Source: Halobacteriovoraceae bacterium
Lineage (GTDB): Bacteria > Bdellovibrionota > Bacteriovoracia > Bacteriovoracales > Bacteriovoracaceae
Length of the DNA stretch: 64,000 nucleotides
Direction of reading: 5' to 3'
Assembly: GCA_002712005.1 (NCBI GenBank)
Contig: PASP01000011.1
Location: 95,483 to 159,482 of the forward strand
Positions 37,096 through 46,603 of the stretch are shown in pieces. The position numbers were made by a program, and so were the translations under genes. Under the pieces are notes generated by a model, which was not told the DNA's origin, searched no databases, and worked only from the letters and a program-made list of their open reading frames with translations. Positions within the stretch are counted from its first letter, which is position 1; each line of letters starts with the position of its first letter.

Positions 37096-37165
37096 AACGA
37101 AGGCAGTGAAGCTGGTGAAACTCCAGCACTGTCCCGCAACGGTAAAGTCCGATCCTGTCTTCGTT
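37096..37165 (+). ncRNA. Compact cobalamin riboswitch
   Basis: The conserved core is readable: GGTGAAACTCC (37114-37124), CCCGCAACGGTAA (37133-37145) and a B12-box-like AGTCCGATCCTG. Closing stem P1 pairs AACGAAG (37096-37102) with CTTCGTT (37159-37165), and GCTGG pairs with CCAGC. At 70 nt it lacks the peripheral helices of long cobalamin riboswitches. It lies 11 nt after yejE and 25 nt before btuB, whose Shine-Dalgarno follows P1, so control may act on translation. In known cases B12 binding turns off uptake genes. Confidence 0.85.
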
Positions 37166-37190
37166 TTCATTTATCCCGAGGAGGAATATC

Positions 37191-38999
37191 ATGATTAGGC
37201 ATTATCCTAAAATCACACTGCTTACCCTTTTATTTTCCCCAACTATTTTTTCCGAACCTGGAGATATTCTAGTATCTGCAGAAAAGTTTGAAAGAAAGTA
37301 TGAAAGGAGTACTTCTTCTATTCTTGTTCTAGGCGAAGAAGAAATTGAGTCTTTTCAGGCCACAAGTGTTGCAGACCTATTAAAGCGCTTCGGTGGACTC
37401 TCTGTTCAAACAAATGGAGCTTATGGGAAAGCGAGTTCTCTTAATTTGAGAGGAACTGACAATCGTCATACACTTGTTCTTATCGATGGGGTCAGGGTTA
37501 CCGATATCACTTCAATAAGTGGAGGAACACGGCTCGAGTTTTTGGATCCCTCTCAGATTGAAAAAATCGAAATACTAAAGGGAAATCAAGGAGTTCTCTA
37601 TGGTTCTGAAGCCGTAGGTGGAGTGATTAGCATAACGACAAAGAAAGAAGGACGTGGAAATTTACAGCTCTCTTATGGGAGTTATGATTATAAAAAAGTT
37701 TCAGCTTTTAATTCATTTAAAGAGGGAGATAATGAACTATCCATTACAGGGTCCTTGCAAGATGTTGATGGAATTTCAGCTTATAATGAAGAGAGGATTG
37801 AGGGAAGTGTTGAAAATGACGGACTTAAGCAAACCGATGCTTTGGTTCATTGGAAAAATACTTCAATTGATAAACTAACCTTTGATTTTCAGGCGCAACT
37901 TACAAGTTCGAGGTATCTCTATGATGATCAAAATGCGGATAATGCAAATCTCTATGGTCATTATCAAACAACTCGTTATACCGGTGGTGTGGAGTATAAA
38001 TATTCTGAATTAATAAATTTGAATTTAAATTATTCTCATTATGAAGTGGATAGAAAACTATTTGGTGAAAATAGTTTTGGTAAGTTCCATTACCTCTATA
38101 AAGGGGACTATGACCGCTACACTCTCGTTAATCGTTCTTTTTATGGAGACTCAGGTGAATGGATTACTGGAATTGAGTATGAAAAGGAGAGAACGAAGGC
38201 CCTTGATAGTCTTTTAGATCAAACTCGTTCAAAAGAAAGATTTGGGGCTTATATGAATAATTATAACGAGTTTGGATCATGGATCATCGAAGAAGGATTA
38301 CGTTATGAAAACTTACAATTCTTTGGAGATGAATGGGTATATAGAGTAGGGATTGGCTATTCAATAGACTCTTTTACGATCAAAGCAACTCGAGGAACTA
38401 GCTTTAAAGCACCAACTCTCTATCAAAGTTTTGCCCAATTTGGAGGAAATAGAAATCTAGAGATGGAAAAATCAGACTCTCAGGAAGTATCCCTTTTATT
38501 CAAAGAGAAACGCCTTTTTTCAGAATTAACGTACTTTGAAATTAATTACGATAATTACATAGATTATGATCTAACTCGATCAATTTATAATAATAGTGGA
38601 GACTTTGAGAGCTATGGTGTGGAATGGAATAATAAAATCACATTTGATCATTTTAGTTTAGGGCTTTATTACAATTATCTTCGTTCAAAGAATGAAAAAA
38701 CAGGTGAAGCTCTTCCTAGGAGGGCCAAGCATAATGGTGGTTTAAATCTTTCCTATAAGATGAACGATCAATGGCAATTCTTTTGGGATTCTCAATATAG
38801 AGGAAAAAGAACGGATTCCAATAATAAGAAATTACCAAGTTTTATGCTGACGAATATAAGCGTTGAGTACCTAACGAATAAGAGTTCTGATATACTTTCC
38901 TTAAGTATTAAAAACCTTTTCAATAAGGAATATGAAGAAGTTTGGGGTTACGGAACACCAGATAGAAACTTCCTTATATCTTATAGGGTCGGATTTTGA
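37191..38999 (+). CDS. btuB: TonB-dependent outer-membrane receptor, cobalamin (BtuB-like)
   Basis: 602 residues. Signal peptide (to about residue 21), plug domain (ATSVADLLKRFGGLSVQ, LNLRGTDNRHTLVLIDGVRV, EKIEILKGNQGVLYGSEAVGGVISI), and a beta-barrel ending NLFNKEYEEVWGYG...ISYRVGF with a terminal Phe for Bam insertion. The cobalamin riboswitch and btuFDC set the substrate. AGGAGG upstream. Confidence 0.93.
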   Translation: MIRHYPKITLLTLLFSPTIFSEPGDILVSAEKFERKYERSTSSILVLGEEEIESFQATSVADLLKRFGGLSVQTNGAYGKASSLNLRGTDNRHTLVLIDGVRVTDITSISGGTRLEFLDPSQIEKIEILKGNQGVLYGSEAVGGVISITTKKEGRGNLQLSYGSYDYKKVSAFNSFKEGDNELSITGSLQDVDGISAYNEERIEGSVENDGLKQTDALVHWKNTSIDKLTFDFQAQLTSSRYLYDDQNADNANLYGHYQTTRYTGGVEYKYSELINLNLNYSHYEVDRKLFGENSFGKFHYLYKGDYDRYTLVNRSFYGDSGEWITGIEYEKERTKALDSLLDQTRSKERFGAYMNNYNEFGSWIIEEGLRYENLQFFGDEWVYRVGIGYSIDSFTIKATRGTSFKAPTLYQSFAQFGGNRNLEMEKSDSQEVSLLFKEKRLFSELTYFEINYDNYIDYDLTRSIYNNSGDFESYGVEWNNKITFDHFSLGLYYNYLRSKNEKTGEALPRRAKHNGGLNLSYKMNDQWQFFWDSQYRGKRTDSNNKKLPSFMLTNISVEYLTNKSSDILSLSIKNLFNKEYEEVWGYGTPDRNFLISYRVGF

Positions 39000-39796
39000 A
39001 TCGAGTCTTTTTATTCATACTCACAATAATTTTAAGTTTAGGGGCTCATGCTGAGCGTGTGATCAGCATGTCCCCAACCATAACTGAGATTATTTATGAG
39101 CTTGATCAAGCGGACGTTTTAGTTGGTGTAAGTAGCTTTTGTCTTTATCCTAAAATGGCATGCTCAAAACCTAATGTCGGTACGGCCTTGACCCCTGATC
39201 TCGAGAGCATCCTTAAATTAAAACCTACTCGAATCTATTCTCAAAAAATGGAAAATTCAGCTCTTTCTAAAAAAGCTTCAAAGCTTAATCTAAAAGTTGA
39301 AAATCTAGAATTTGATTCTTTTGAAGATATTATTGAATCGATAGAAAAATTAGGGCGAGACCTTGGGGCAACCTCCAAAGCAAAAGAACTGACCATAGCT
39401 CTTGAAAAAGGTTTCTCTCAACTAGGGGACTTGGATAAAAAGGGATCTTTTTTGGCCGTTATTGATGTTGTTGAAAAGATGGGACATGTTTCAAGAGTAT
39501 TAGTCGCTGAAACTGATACTTTCTATAGTGATCTCATCTCTCAAATAGGAATGAAGAATTATGTTTCAGGAAAAGGTGGCTATAGAAGTTTGACAATAGA
39601 AGAACTTCTTAAAAAGGATTTAACCTTTTTTCTCTTTTCCCCTAAAAAAAGTCAAAAAGCGGAACTTTTAAATACAGAGCTCAAGCGTTTCAAGAAGAAT
39701 GAGATTAAAATCTATTCTTTTGAAGAAAATTATGCAGTTATACCTGGTCCCCGTCTCATTTTGCTCATAGATGACCTTATCAAGGTTTTAAAATGA
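38996..39796 (+). CDS. btuF: Periplasmic cobalamin-binding protein
   Basis: 266 residues from a TTG overlapping the btuB stop (TTGA). Signal peptide cleaved after AHA. ERVISMSPTITEIIYEL and ADVLVGVSSFC are typical of BtuF-type helical-backbone binding proteins, as are PDLESILKLKPTRIYS and the C-terminal PRLILLIDDL. It carries B12 to BtuCD. It overlaps btuD by 4 bp. Confidence 0.9.
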   Translation: MNRVFLFILTIILSLGAHAERVISMSPTITEIIYELDQADVLVGVSSFCLYPKMACSKPNVGTALTPDLESILKLKPTRIYSQKMENSALSKKASKLNLKVENLEFDSFEDIIESIEKLGRDLGATSKAKELTIALEKGFSQLGDLDKKGSFLAVIDVVEKMGHVSRVLVAETDTFYSDLISQIGMKNYVSGKGGYRSLTIEELLKKDLTFFLFSPKKSQKAELLNTELKRFKKNEIKIYSFEENYAVIPGPRLILLIDDLIKVLK

Positions 39797-40581
39797 TACT
39801 AGTAAAGAACTTAAAAATACATTCGGAAGATGATTTAAGTCTAAGATTAGATATACCTTCTCTAGAATTTGAAAAGAACAAAGTGAATATACTTCTGGGT
39901 CCAAATGGTGGAGGAAAGTCGACACTATTAGACTGTTTGAGTTTGAATCTCCCCCTGGATGGGCCAGGTAGGGAAGGGCAAATCTTCATTGAGGATAGAG
40001 AATTAAGTAAATATTCCTATCACGATTTGTCCTTAAAAATGTCCTACATTCCCCAACAACTCGATTGGAATCATTCTTTTAAAGTTGAAGATATTTTAAA
40101 CTTCAGTGTATTTCCACGCTCTCAAAAGAATGAACTTACAAACATCGATAGAAAACAGTTAGATGAAATTTGTGAACTTTTAGAAATTCAAAAGTTTAGA
40201 AATAGACTTTTTTCTCATTTAAGTGGAGGAGAGCAAAAAAGAGTCTCCATAGCCTGTTCACTATTTCAAGGGACAGACTATATTTTAATTGATGAACCCT
40301 TTGCTGCTTTAGATCCTATATATAAGAAGAAAGTGGCCAAAGTTGTTATTGATTGGCAAAAAAAGTATCAAACCACTTTTATACTTTGTGTTCATGAACT
40401 GAATCTTGCCTCATTGATGGGAGATCGTTTCTTGTCCTTAAAAGAAGGTCAACTCGTGAAAGAATCGAGCAGACTCACTAAAGAAGACCTTTCTTCGCTT
40501 TTTGAAACCCCTTTTGAAATATTCTCTAAAGGAGAAGATCAAATCTTCTTTGCTTATTCAAAAGGAGATCTTCATGAGTAA
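39793..40581 (+). CDS. btuD: Cobalamin/iron-siderophore-type ABC transporter ATPase
   Basis: 262 residues, one nucleotide-binding domain: Walker A GPNGGGKSTLLD, Q-loop YIPQQLDW, signature LSGGEQKRVSIA, Walker B YILIDEPFAALDP, and H-loop CVHELN. It powers B12 import with BtuC. ATGA overlap with btuF; its end overlaps btuC by 8 bp. Confidence 0.92.
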   Translation: MILVKNLKIHSEDDLSLRLDIPSLEFEKNKVNILLGPNGGGKSTLLDCLSLNLPLDGPGREGQIFIEDRELSKYSYHDLSLKMSYIPQQLDWNHSFKVEDILNFSVFPRSQKNELTNIDRKQLDEICELLEIQKFRNRLFSHLSGGEQKRVSIACSLFQGTDYILIDEPFAALDPIYKKKVAKVVIDWQKKYQTTFILCVHELNLASLMGDRFLSLKEGQLVKESSRLTKEDLSSLFETPFEIFSKGEDQIFFAYSKGDLHE

Positions 40582-41533
40582 AGTCTTATTCTTTGCTGGA
40601 GGATTCGTAGGGATTTTTCTCTCGCTCTTTTTTAGAGACCTTAGCTTTTTAAATATTCGGGATGAATTATCTTCTCAAATATTTTGGCAAATCAGACTCC
40701 CTCGTCTCCTGCTCACTTATATTTGTGGTGGCGGTCTCTCTATTGTAGGACTCTTCTATCAGTCCCTTTTTAAAAATGATTTGGCTTCGCCTTATACTCT
40801 AGGTGTTGCATCGGGAGCTTCCTTTGGGGCAAGCTTTGTTCTTTGGCTTGGACTATCGTTAAGTTTCTCAATTGGCCCCTTCTCTTTTGATACCATCTCT
40901 ATTGGCGCATTCTTGGGGGCTCTCAGCTGTGTCGCCTTAATTCTTTCATTGGCCCATCTTAAGAAAAATCATAGCCCTCATTTTCTTATCTTGGCCGGAG
41001 TTATGATTAGCTTTATTTTTTCTAGTGCGATAATGCTCATCCAATTTCTTGCTGGGGAGCTGGGTCTTCAGAAAATGGTCTATTGGTTGATGGGAGATTT
41101 AGGAATTGTAGGTCTAGAATCTCTATCCTTACTCTATCCATTAAGTTTTCTTGTTTTATTCTATGCTTACAAAAAACGTGATCTCACAAATATATTATCC
41201 ATGGGAGATCGATTTGCTATTTCAAAAGGAATTAATGCGCAAAAGGAAAGAAAGAAAATCTTTATAACTCTTTCACTCTTTGTATCTTATATTGTGAGCC
41301 TATGTGGTCCCATCGGATTTGTGGGCTTAATGGTTCCTCACATGGTTAAAGAACGTTTCGGAGCAAATTTAAAAGGAAGTTTCTTTCCTTCCTTCTTTGG
41401 AGGAGGATTCTTTCTTGTTTGGTGTGACTTCTTTTCCAGATCCCTATTTACTCAAATGAGTGTTCCTATAGGGGTAATCACTTCCTTTTTGGGAGGAGGT
41501 TTTTTTCTCTATCTTCTTCTAAAAAGAAGATAG
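40574..41533 (+). CDS. btuC: FecCD-family permease for cobalamin
   Basis: 319 residues from ATG 40574, which has AAAGGAG upstream. FecCD features: QIRLPRLLLTYICGGGLSIVG, ASPYTLGVASGASFGASF, the CGPIGFVGLMVPHMVKERFG ATPase-contact loop, and PIGVITSFLGGGFFLYLLLKRR at the end. It is the inner-membrane channel of the BtuCDF importer. A perfect 10-bp inverted repeat covers its stop codon. Confidence 0.92.
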   Translation: MSKVLFFAGGFVGIFLSLFFRDLSFLNIRDELSSQIFWQIRLPRLLLTYICGGGLSIVGLFYQSLFKNDLASPYTLGVASGASFGASFVLWLGLSLSFSIGPFSFDTISIGAFLGALSCVALILSLAHLKKNHSPHFLILAGVMISFIFSSAIMLIQFLAGELGLQKMVYWLMGDLGIVGLESLSLLYPLSFLVLFYAYKKRDLTNILSMGDRFAISKGINAQKERKKIFITLSLFVSYIVSLCGPIGFVGLMVPHMVKERFGANLKGSFFPSFFGGGFFLVWCDFFSRSLFTQMSVPIGVITSFLGGGFFLYLLLKRR

Positions 41534-41555
41534 GTCATTTCATGAATGACAAAGA

Positions 41556-42974
41556 TCAACGACAATTCCTAAAAATCATAGAATTCTCTTTCACTTCTAA
41601 GATTCTTTGAATACGAAGATTTAAAGGAGGAGTGGCCAGACCCTTGGTGATCTGTGAACTTGCTCCTTGATAGAAGTAGTAGAGATAGTCCGCCCAATTG
41701 TCTTCGGTAATATTAGAATGACGATTTGCAAAGTGGCGAAGATAGCCAAGCTTCTCTTTTAAAACAAACATTGTTGCCAGTGCTGCATTTTCAGGATCAT
41801 CAAGATCTGAGTCTTCTAGGTAGGCGTATTCGGTATCTTTCAAAAAGGGACCAATATCCTTTATCTGAGTAAGTCCTCGTGAGTTTTCATCATTACGTCC
41901 TTTTAATCTTTTGAGAAGTTTGATCGCAAGTTGACCTAAGTTAAGTTTACCGATTCGAATATCTTCTTTAATTTTATATTTAAGACTTGCTCCCATTTTA
42001 CTTTCCACGGCCAAAATCCCCAGAGACAGTTGCATGAGTTCATCATATTCATTATTGGTTAGCTCTAAGATATCCATAAGTTTAGATTTATGTTCAAGTA
42101 GGGTTTCAATGAATTCCTTGGCCTCACTCCGTCTTGATAGAGAACGATAATAAAACCGAGTTTCACAAGCATAATGAGGATTATCTATGGCCTCGTCATA
42201 TAAGAAGGCCTGGTATTTGAGATTCGCATAACTTTCTAGTCCATTTGAAAAACTTAATCCCTTTCCCTTCACACTTGAGTTTAGAATATCTTCTGCTGAA
42301 GCGTGACGTCCCACTTGTCTTGTGAAATCGTCGAGAAGTGGGCTTAAATGTCGTTCCATTACATAGATACCAGTAGGTAAGATAATTCCGGAATCCTGAC
42401 TTAGGGGAAAGTATGTCTTTCTATTGAGAAGACTCTTTGCTAATTTTTCGAAATCAAGATGGGGAGCATATCTCTTTACTTGAAAGAAAATTCGATGATC
42501 GAGAATGCGCTCTGTAAATTTTAGGCCACTTAAAGTGTAGAAGTATGCGTCTTTCTTAAATACATATTCACCATTTTCATACGCAGCGCTGACCTCTTCT
42601 TTCATTTGTTTCCATTGGTCATATGGAATTTGGCTGACGCTACTTAAATTGAAAATATCTTTGTAACCTTTTTCCTTTCCTGTAAGTTGAGACGGAATCG
42701 GTCTGACTTGATTTGTGTCGATCTGTCCCATAAGGGCATAAAGCTCCCTTTCCTTTTCCTCAGAGGAAAGCTCTTCGAAGCTTCCATATTTCTTGGGTTC
42801 AAAGGAGAGGATATAGCGGGCAGATTCAATTCTAAATTTTTCCAGAAAGTGATCACTTGATAACCCAGCAGGATTTCTCTTTTTTGATGAGTCACCATAG
42901 TGGAGATGTGAGCAACTCGAGAAGAAGAAGAGTAAGAGAAAGGAAAGTAGCGATAAGAGGTTTTCTTTTTTCAT
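41556..42974 (-). CDS. Lipoprotein with lysozyme-like (lytic transglycosylase-type) C-terminal region
   Basis: 472 residues. Lipoprotein signal with Cys21 (FFFSSC). The first ~280 residues are not recognised. The C-terminal ~190 show a goose-type/SLT-like pattern: LSLGILAVESKMG (candidate catalytic Glu), SRGLTQIK, then NAALATMFVLKEKLGYLR and DYLYYFYQGASS. This suggests peptidoglycan cleavage or binding in the periplasm or at the outer membrane. In a predatory lineage a role in remodelling the prey or own wall is conceivable. AAGAGGA precedes the ATG. Confidence 0.65.
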   Translation of the reverse strand: MKKENLLSLLSFLLLFFFSSCSHLHYGDSSKKRNPAGLSSDHFLEKFRIESARYILSFEPKKYGSFEELSSEEKERELYALMGQIDTNQVRPIPSQLTGKEKGYKDIFNLSSVSQIPYDQWKQMKEEVSAAYENGEYVFKKDAYFYTLSGLKFTERILDHRIFFQVKRYAPHLDFEKLAKSLLNRKTYFPLSQDSGIILPTGIYVMERHLSPLLDDFTRQVGRHASAEDILNSSVKGKGLSFSNGLESYANLKYQAFLYDEAIDNPHYACETRFYYRSLSRRSEAKEFIETLLEHKSKLMDILELTNNEYDELMQLSLGILAVESKMGASLKYKIKEDIRIGKLNLGQLAIKLLKRLKGRNDENSRGLTQIKDIGPFLKDTEYAYLEDSDLDDPENAALATMFVLKEKLGYLRHFANRHSNITEDNWADYLYYFYQGASSQITKGLATPPLNLRIQRILEVKENSMIFRNCR

Positions 42975-43050
42975 GTCCTCTTATCGGCTACTTAGAAGAC
43001 TTACTTGAGCGTTTAGGTATTCTTTTTAATGGACTAAGTTATTAAAATAG

Positions 43051-44214
43051 TTAGAGTTCCATGAGTTTAAGCTTCGTGGTTCTCTTTTCATCACCTCGCA
43101 AATAGGTGACATCGACTTTATCGCCTACATTATATTTATCTAGGACATTAAAAATCTCGTCGTAATCGTTAACCTCCTGGCCATCGATTTCCAAAATAAT
43201 ATCTCCGAGAATATAACGACCTCTTCTATCTTTTTGGATTCCTTCAAGGCCTGACTCTGCTGCGGGAGAGGAAGGGGAAACATATTTAACGACAATTCCT
43301 TTTTCTATTCCAAAGTAATGCTTAAGTCTTTCTTCCAGTAAAGTGATCCCAAGCCCAGGACGTTTCACTTTTCCATGTTTAATAATTTGAGGGACGATTG
43401 AATTGATCGTATCAATGGGGACGGAGAATCCTACCCCTGCCGATGAACCGGAGGCGGAATAAATCATAGTATTCATTCCGATAACACGCCCTTGGGAATC
43501 GTAGAGTGGCCCACCTGAGTTTCCGGGATTGATAGAGCAATCGGTTTGAATCATACCGTTTATATGAACCCCTCCGACTCCTCGAATCTTTCTTCCTGTG
43601 GCCGATATAATTCCTGAAGTGATTGTATGATCAAGCCCAAATGGATTTCCAATGGCCATGGCCTTTTGACCAACCTTCAAGGTTTTAGATTTACCCGGAG
43701 TCACCGGATAGAGTTTGGAGGGTTTCTTTTTTAACTTTAAGACAGCGATATCTTTTTGAGGATAAGTTCCAACGACCTCTGCTTCATAGGTTTCTTTATC
43801 TTGATGAAAGGAAACGACAAAACTATCTCCTCCTTGAATAACATGAAAATTGGTTACAATATGCCCTTCTTTGTCCCATACAAATCCAGACCCTGCTCCG
43901 GCGGGAACTTCAAACTCTTCTGCATGAAACCACCAGCCTGAACGTGCAATTCTAATATTACTTACGTTGACGACGGATTTAACATTCTTTTGAAAAACAG
44001 AAATGGTATTTTTCTCACTTTGTAAGAGTGAGTAGGCTTCCACTTCTTTTATAATTTCTTCCTTTTTTTGGGAGACTTCTTTGCTTTCTTCTTCTCCCAT
44101 TCCAAAGAGGGCAAAGGCCGAATTAGGAGTTAGTATAGTGATGAGAGAGAAGGTCAAAAATCCCAATTTAATTTGTTGCCAAAATTTATTTGACTGAGAG
44201 TGTTGATCTAACAT
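43051..44214 (-). CDS. HtrA/DegP-like periplasmic serine protease with one PDZ domain
   Basis: 387 residues. Hydrophobic signal/anchor (about 17-37), a short helical linker, then a trypsin-like domain with His124 (TNFHVIQGG), Asp155 (KDIAVLKL) and Ser233 (SINPGNSGGPLYD). One PDZ domain follows (about 285-385, GLGITLLEE to the C-terminus). One PDZ is the DegS layout, and the possible retained anchor also fits DegS; a free protease is not excluded. RBS GGAGGA. Confidence 0.92.
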   Translation of the reverse strand: MLDQHSQSNKFWQQIKLGFLTFSLITILTPNSAFALFGMGEEESKEVSQKKEEIIKEVEAYSLLQSEKNTISVFQKNVKSVVNVSNIRIARSGWWFHAEEFEVPAGAGSGFVWDKEGHIVTNFHVIQGGDSFVVSFHQDKETYEAEVVGTYPQKDIAVLKLKKKPSKLYPVTPGKSKTLKVGQKAMAIGNPFGLDHTITSGIISATGRKIRGVGGVHINGMIQTDCSINPGNSGGPLYDSQGRVIGMNTMIYSASGSSAGVGFSVPIDTINSIVPQIIKHGKVKRPGLGITLLEERLKHYFGIEKGIVVKYVSPSSPAAESGLEGIQKDRRGRYILGDIILEIDGQEVNDYDEIFNVLDKYNVGDKVDVTYLRGDEKRTTKLKLMEL

Positions 44215-44364
44215 GAGTAAACATCCTCCATATTATTTAGGTTCACATTAATATTTATACCGAAATCAAATTCAATTTCTACAAAGTTTATGCAAAGTCT
44301 ATGTAATTTTTGATAAGCTAGGGAAAATTCATGAATTCAAGATCTTTAATTAGGAGATAAGTCC

Positions 44365-45267
44365 TTGGAAATAAAGTACTTTAATCGCGAGAAAGGCGAA
44401 GTTGAAAATGAGAAAGTCTATGGATCTGAAGCTGTAAATTGGCTCTATGATTCAGCGTCTGGGAAAATGTTAACCACTTTCTTAGTCAAAAAGCCTTTAA
44501 GTAAACTCTATGGCGCCCTTCAGTCTCACGGCATGACAAAGAAGAAGGTAAAGCCATTCATAAAAGATTTTAATATCAACATGGAAGAATATCTTCCAGA
44601 AGAGGGGAGAACTGAAGCTTCTCCTTATTCGAGTTTCAATCAATTCTTTATAAGACGTTTTAAAGAGGGAAAGAGACCTTTTGCCGAAGGTCCTAAGTTT
44701 CCCGCTTTTTCAGAAGCAAGATATTTTGGATACGATGCTTTAACTGATGACGAAACAATTCCTGTTAAAGGAAAATTTCTAACGGCCAAGGCCTTATTGG
44801 CCAACGATAAATGGGCTCCATTTTTTGAGGAAGGACCGTGCCTCTTAGCGAGGTTATGTCCTGTGGATTACCACCGCTTCCATTTTCCAGATGATGGAGA
44901 GGTTCTCGACTTCTATCCTGTAGAGGGTGCCCTTCATTCTGTTAATCCCTTAGCTCTCAAAAAAGTTCCTGAAATTTTTTCGATAAATGAGAGGGCCGTC
45001 ACGATTTTTGAAACGAAGCATTTTGGAAAATTGGCCTATGTTGAAGTTGGTGCTATTTGTGTGGGTAAAATTATCCAATCACGCGAGATGAGAGGTGAAT
45101 TCAAAAGAGGAGAGGAGAAGGGATACTTCCTCTTTGGAGGCTCGACTGTCATTGTATTAGGTGAAAAGGGTAAGTGGAAGCCCGATGATATCGTTCTAGA
45201 GCATACAAAGAAAGGCATGGAAGTCTATCAAAAACTAGGATCTCAAATTGGAGAAGCTCTTAACTAA
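44365..45267 (+). CDS. psd: Phosphatidylserine decarboxylase proenzyme
   Basis: 300 residues from a TTG with TAGGAGA upstream. The family blocks ARLCPVDYHRFHFPDDG, EVGAICVGKI and the self-cleavage site FGGSTVIVLG are present; cleavage before Ser260 makes the pyruvoyl cofactor (usual LGST is GGST here). It makes phosphatidylethanolamine at the inner membrane. The 3' end overlaps the convergent nuclease gene by 8 bp. Confidence 0.93.
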   Translation: MEIKYFNREKGEVENEKVYGSEAVNWLYDSASGKMLTTFLVKKPLSKLYGALQSHGMTKKKVKPFIKDFNINMEEYLPEEGRTEASPYSSFNQFFIRRFKEGKRPFAEGPKFPAFSEARYFGYDALTDDETIPVKGKFLTAKALLANDKWAPFFEEGPCLLARLCPVDYHRFHFPDDGEVLDFYPVEGALHSVNPLALKKVPEIFSINERAVTIFETKHFGKLAYVEVGAICVGKIIQSREMRGEFKRGEEKGYFLFGGSTVIVLGEKGKWKPDDIVLEHTKKGMEVYQKLGSQIGEALN

Positions 45268-46036
45268 GAGTGCTATGAACAAAGAAATGGTCTGAAGGAA
45301 ATTGACCGTTTCTTTGCTCTTTAATCAATTCAATTTGATTCGCTTTCCAATGGGAACTATGAAGCAACCAATCAATCCTTGTGGCTTCCCCCGTTGGATC
45401 TTTCCCATCAAACTTATGAAAACTTGATTCTTCAGTGAGCTTAAAATCAAACCAAGGATCACGAATATCACTAAAATGATCTTCAATCACTTTACGAACT
45501 GGCCCGAGTGGAGAAGAGTTGAAGTCTCCTGTGAGAATGAGAGATTCTCCCTCTTTAATATGCTTACCAACTTCCTCACAAAGAACTCTGGCCTGTTCAA
45601 TTCTTGTTTCTTCTTTAACATGGTCCAGATGGCAATTGATGTAGAAAAACTTCTTTTGCGACTCTTTGTGAGTGGCCCTAACCCAGCTTGATAGTCTGGG
45701 AAAAGCTGAATCGAAATCCTTTGTTCCGGGAGTATAAGGGGTTTTAGATAGCCAAATATCACCACAGTCTTGAATATCTATTGTCTTTGGATTGAAGTAG
45801 ATACAGGGGTACATACGCTCCTCGATCCACTGCCTATTTTGATCACATAGAATGAGATCAGTGAGTCTATTTTCAAGATCTCGTAATTGAGGCTCGCGTC
45901 CTTCTTGGGTTCCCAATAGGTCTAGGCCTCTCGAATTTAAGATCTCACATAGAAAGCTTCGACGATGAGGCCAATCATTCTGGCCATCTGCTGGGTTTTC
46001 AAATCTTATATTTGCGCTACAAATTGAAAGAACCAT
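45260..46036 (-). CDS. Endonuclease/exonuclease/phosphatase (EEP) family protein
   Basis: 258 residues. Catalytic-family motifs in order: SICSANIRF, LLGTQEG (metal Glu), FFYINCHLDH, ILTGDFNSSP, RIDWLL and PSDHFFV (general base Asp-His). No signal peptide, so it is cytosolic. The substrate (nucleic acid, phosphoinositide-like or other phosphodiester) cannot be told. Confidence 0.85.
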   Translation of the reverse strand: MVLSICSANIRFENPADGQNDWPHRRSFLCEILNSRGLDLLGTQEGREPQLRDLENRLTDLILCDQNRQWIEERMYPCIYFNPKTIDIQDCGDIWLSKTPYTPGTKDFDSAFPRLSSWVRATHKESQKKFFYINCHLDHVKEETRIEQARVLCEEVGKHIKEGESLILTGDFNSSPLGPVRKVIEDHFSDIRDPWFDFKLTEESSFHKFDGKDPTGEATRIDWLLHSSHWKANQIELIKEQRNGQFPSDHFFVHSTLS

Positions 46037-46135
46037 AGTCTATCTCATTCCTTTTTCTAGTCCATTCTAGACCATTATTTCTCTTTTTCCCAATATCGAA
46101 GTTCTACTTTCGATGACTTACGCCCGTTCTTTTTT

Positions 46136-46150
46136 GGTCTCAGTATTGCT
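46136..46150 (+). promoter_or_regulatory. Possible sigma54-type promoter
   Basis: GG at 46136-46137 and GC at 46148-46149 are 12 bp apart, with a perfect -12 TTGCT but a poor -24 (TTGGTCT). Transcription would start near 46161, 54 nt before the gene at 46215. Confidence 0.3.
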
Positions 46151-46214
46151 TATGCTGAAGTGAGTTGAATTTCAAAATCAAAATAGGACAGTTCGCATAC
46201 TTAGGAGAGCGTAA

Positions 46215-46592
46215 ATGACAAAAAAGGCGAAAATTACTGAGCTTCAAAAAAAGACCATGGATAATTTCCTTCAAGTCGCAGGAGAAATGACTCTATCGGA
46301 GTATGGAGAGTTACTTGGAATAGAGAGAACAAGATTATTTCGACTTCTCCATGGAGCAGAAATGAAAATGTGGGAATTTGAAAAAATTCAAATTTATCTC
46401 GACGAAAATGGTCAAAACTCTGTGAATTGGGAAAACGAAATCAAGAAAAGCCATCAGAAAAAAGCTTTGGGAGCGGGAGTAGGAATAGATTTGGGGATTC
46501 AATGGGAGAGAAATATTCGTCTTAGAGATCTCGTTCAGGAGTCAGAATCACTAAAGAGTACATCAGAAAGTCTTGAAGCATTATCAGCATAG
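46215..46592 (+). CDS. Small putative DNA-binding protein
   Basis: 125 residues. MTLSEYGELLGIERTRLFRLLHGAEMKMWEFEKI reads like a helix-turn-helix of the Xre/TIGR02147 sort, with the recognition helix at TRLFRLLHG. The C-terminal part is charged. It is followed after 11 bp by a gene resembling the C-terminal half of TIGR02147 regulators, so the two may form a split regulator. Confidence 0.5.
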   Translation: MTKKAKITELQKKTMDNFLQVAGEMTLSEYGELLGIERTRLFRLLHGAEMKMWEFEKIQIYLDENGQNSVNWENEIKKSHQKKALGAGVGIDLGIQWERNIRLRDLVQESESLKSTSESLEALSA

Positions 46593-46603
46593 GAAAATTA
46601 CTC

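Noticed and set aside
41509..41533. Perfect 10-bp inverted repeat (CTATCTTCTT / AAGAAGATAG) over the btuC stop codon, considered as terminator
   Set aside because: AT-rich stem and no T tract after it on either strand; the sequence encodes part of btuC's LLLKRR end.
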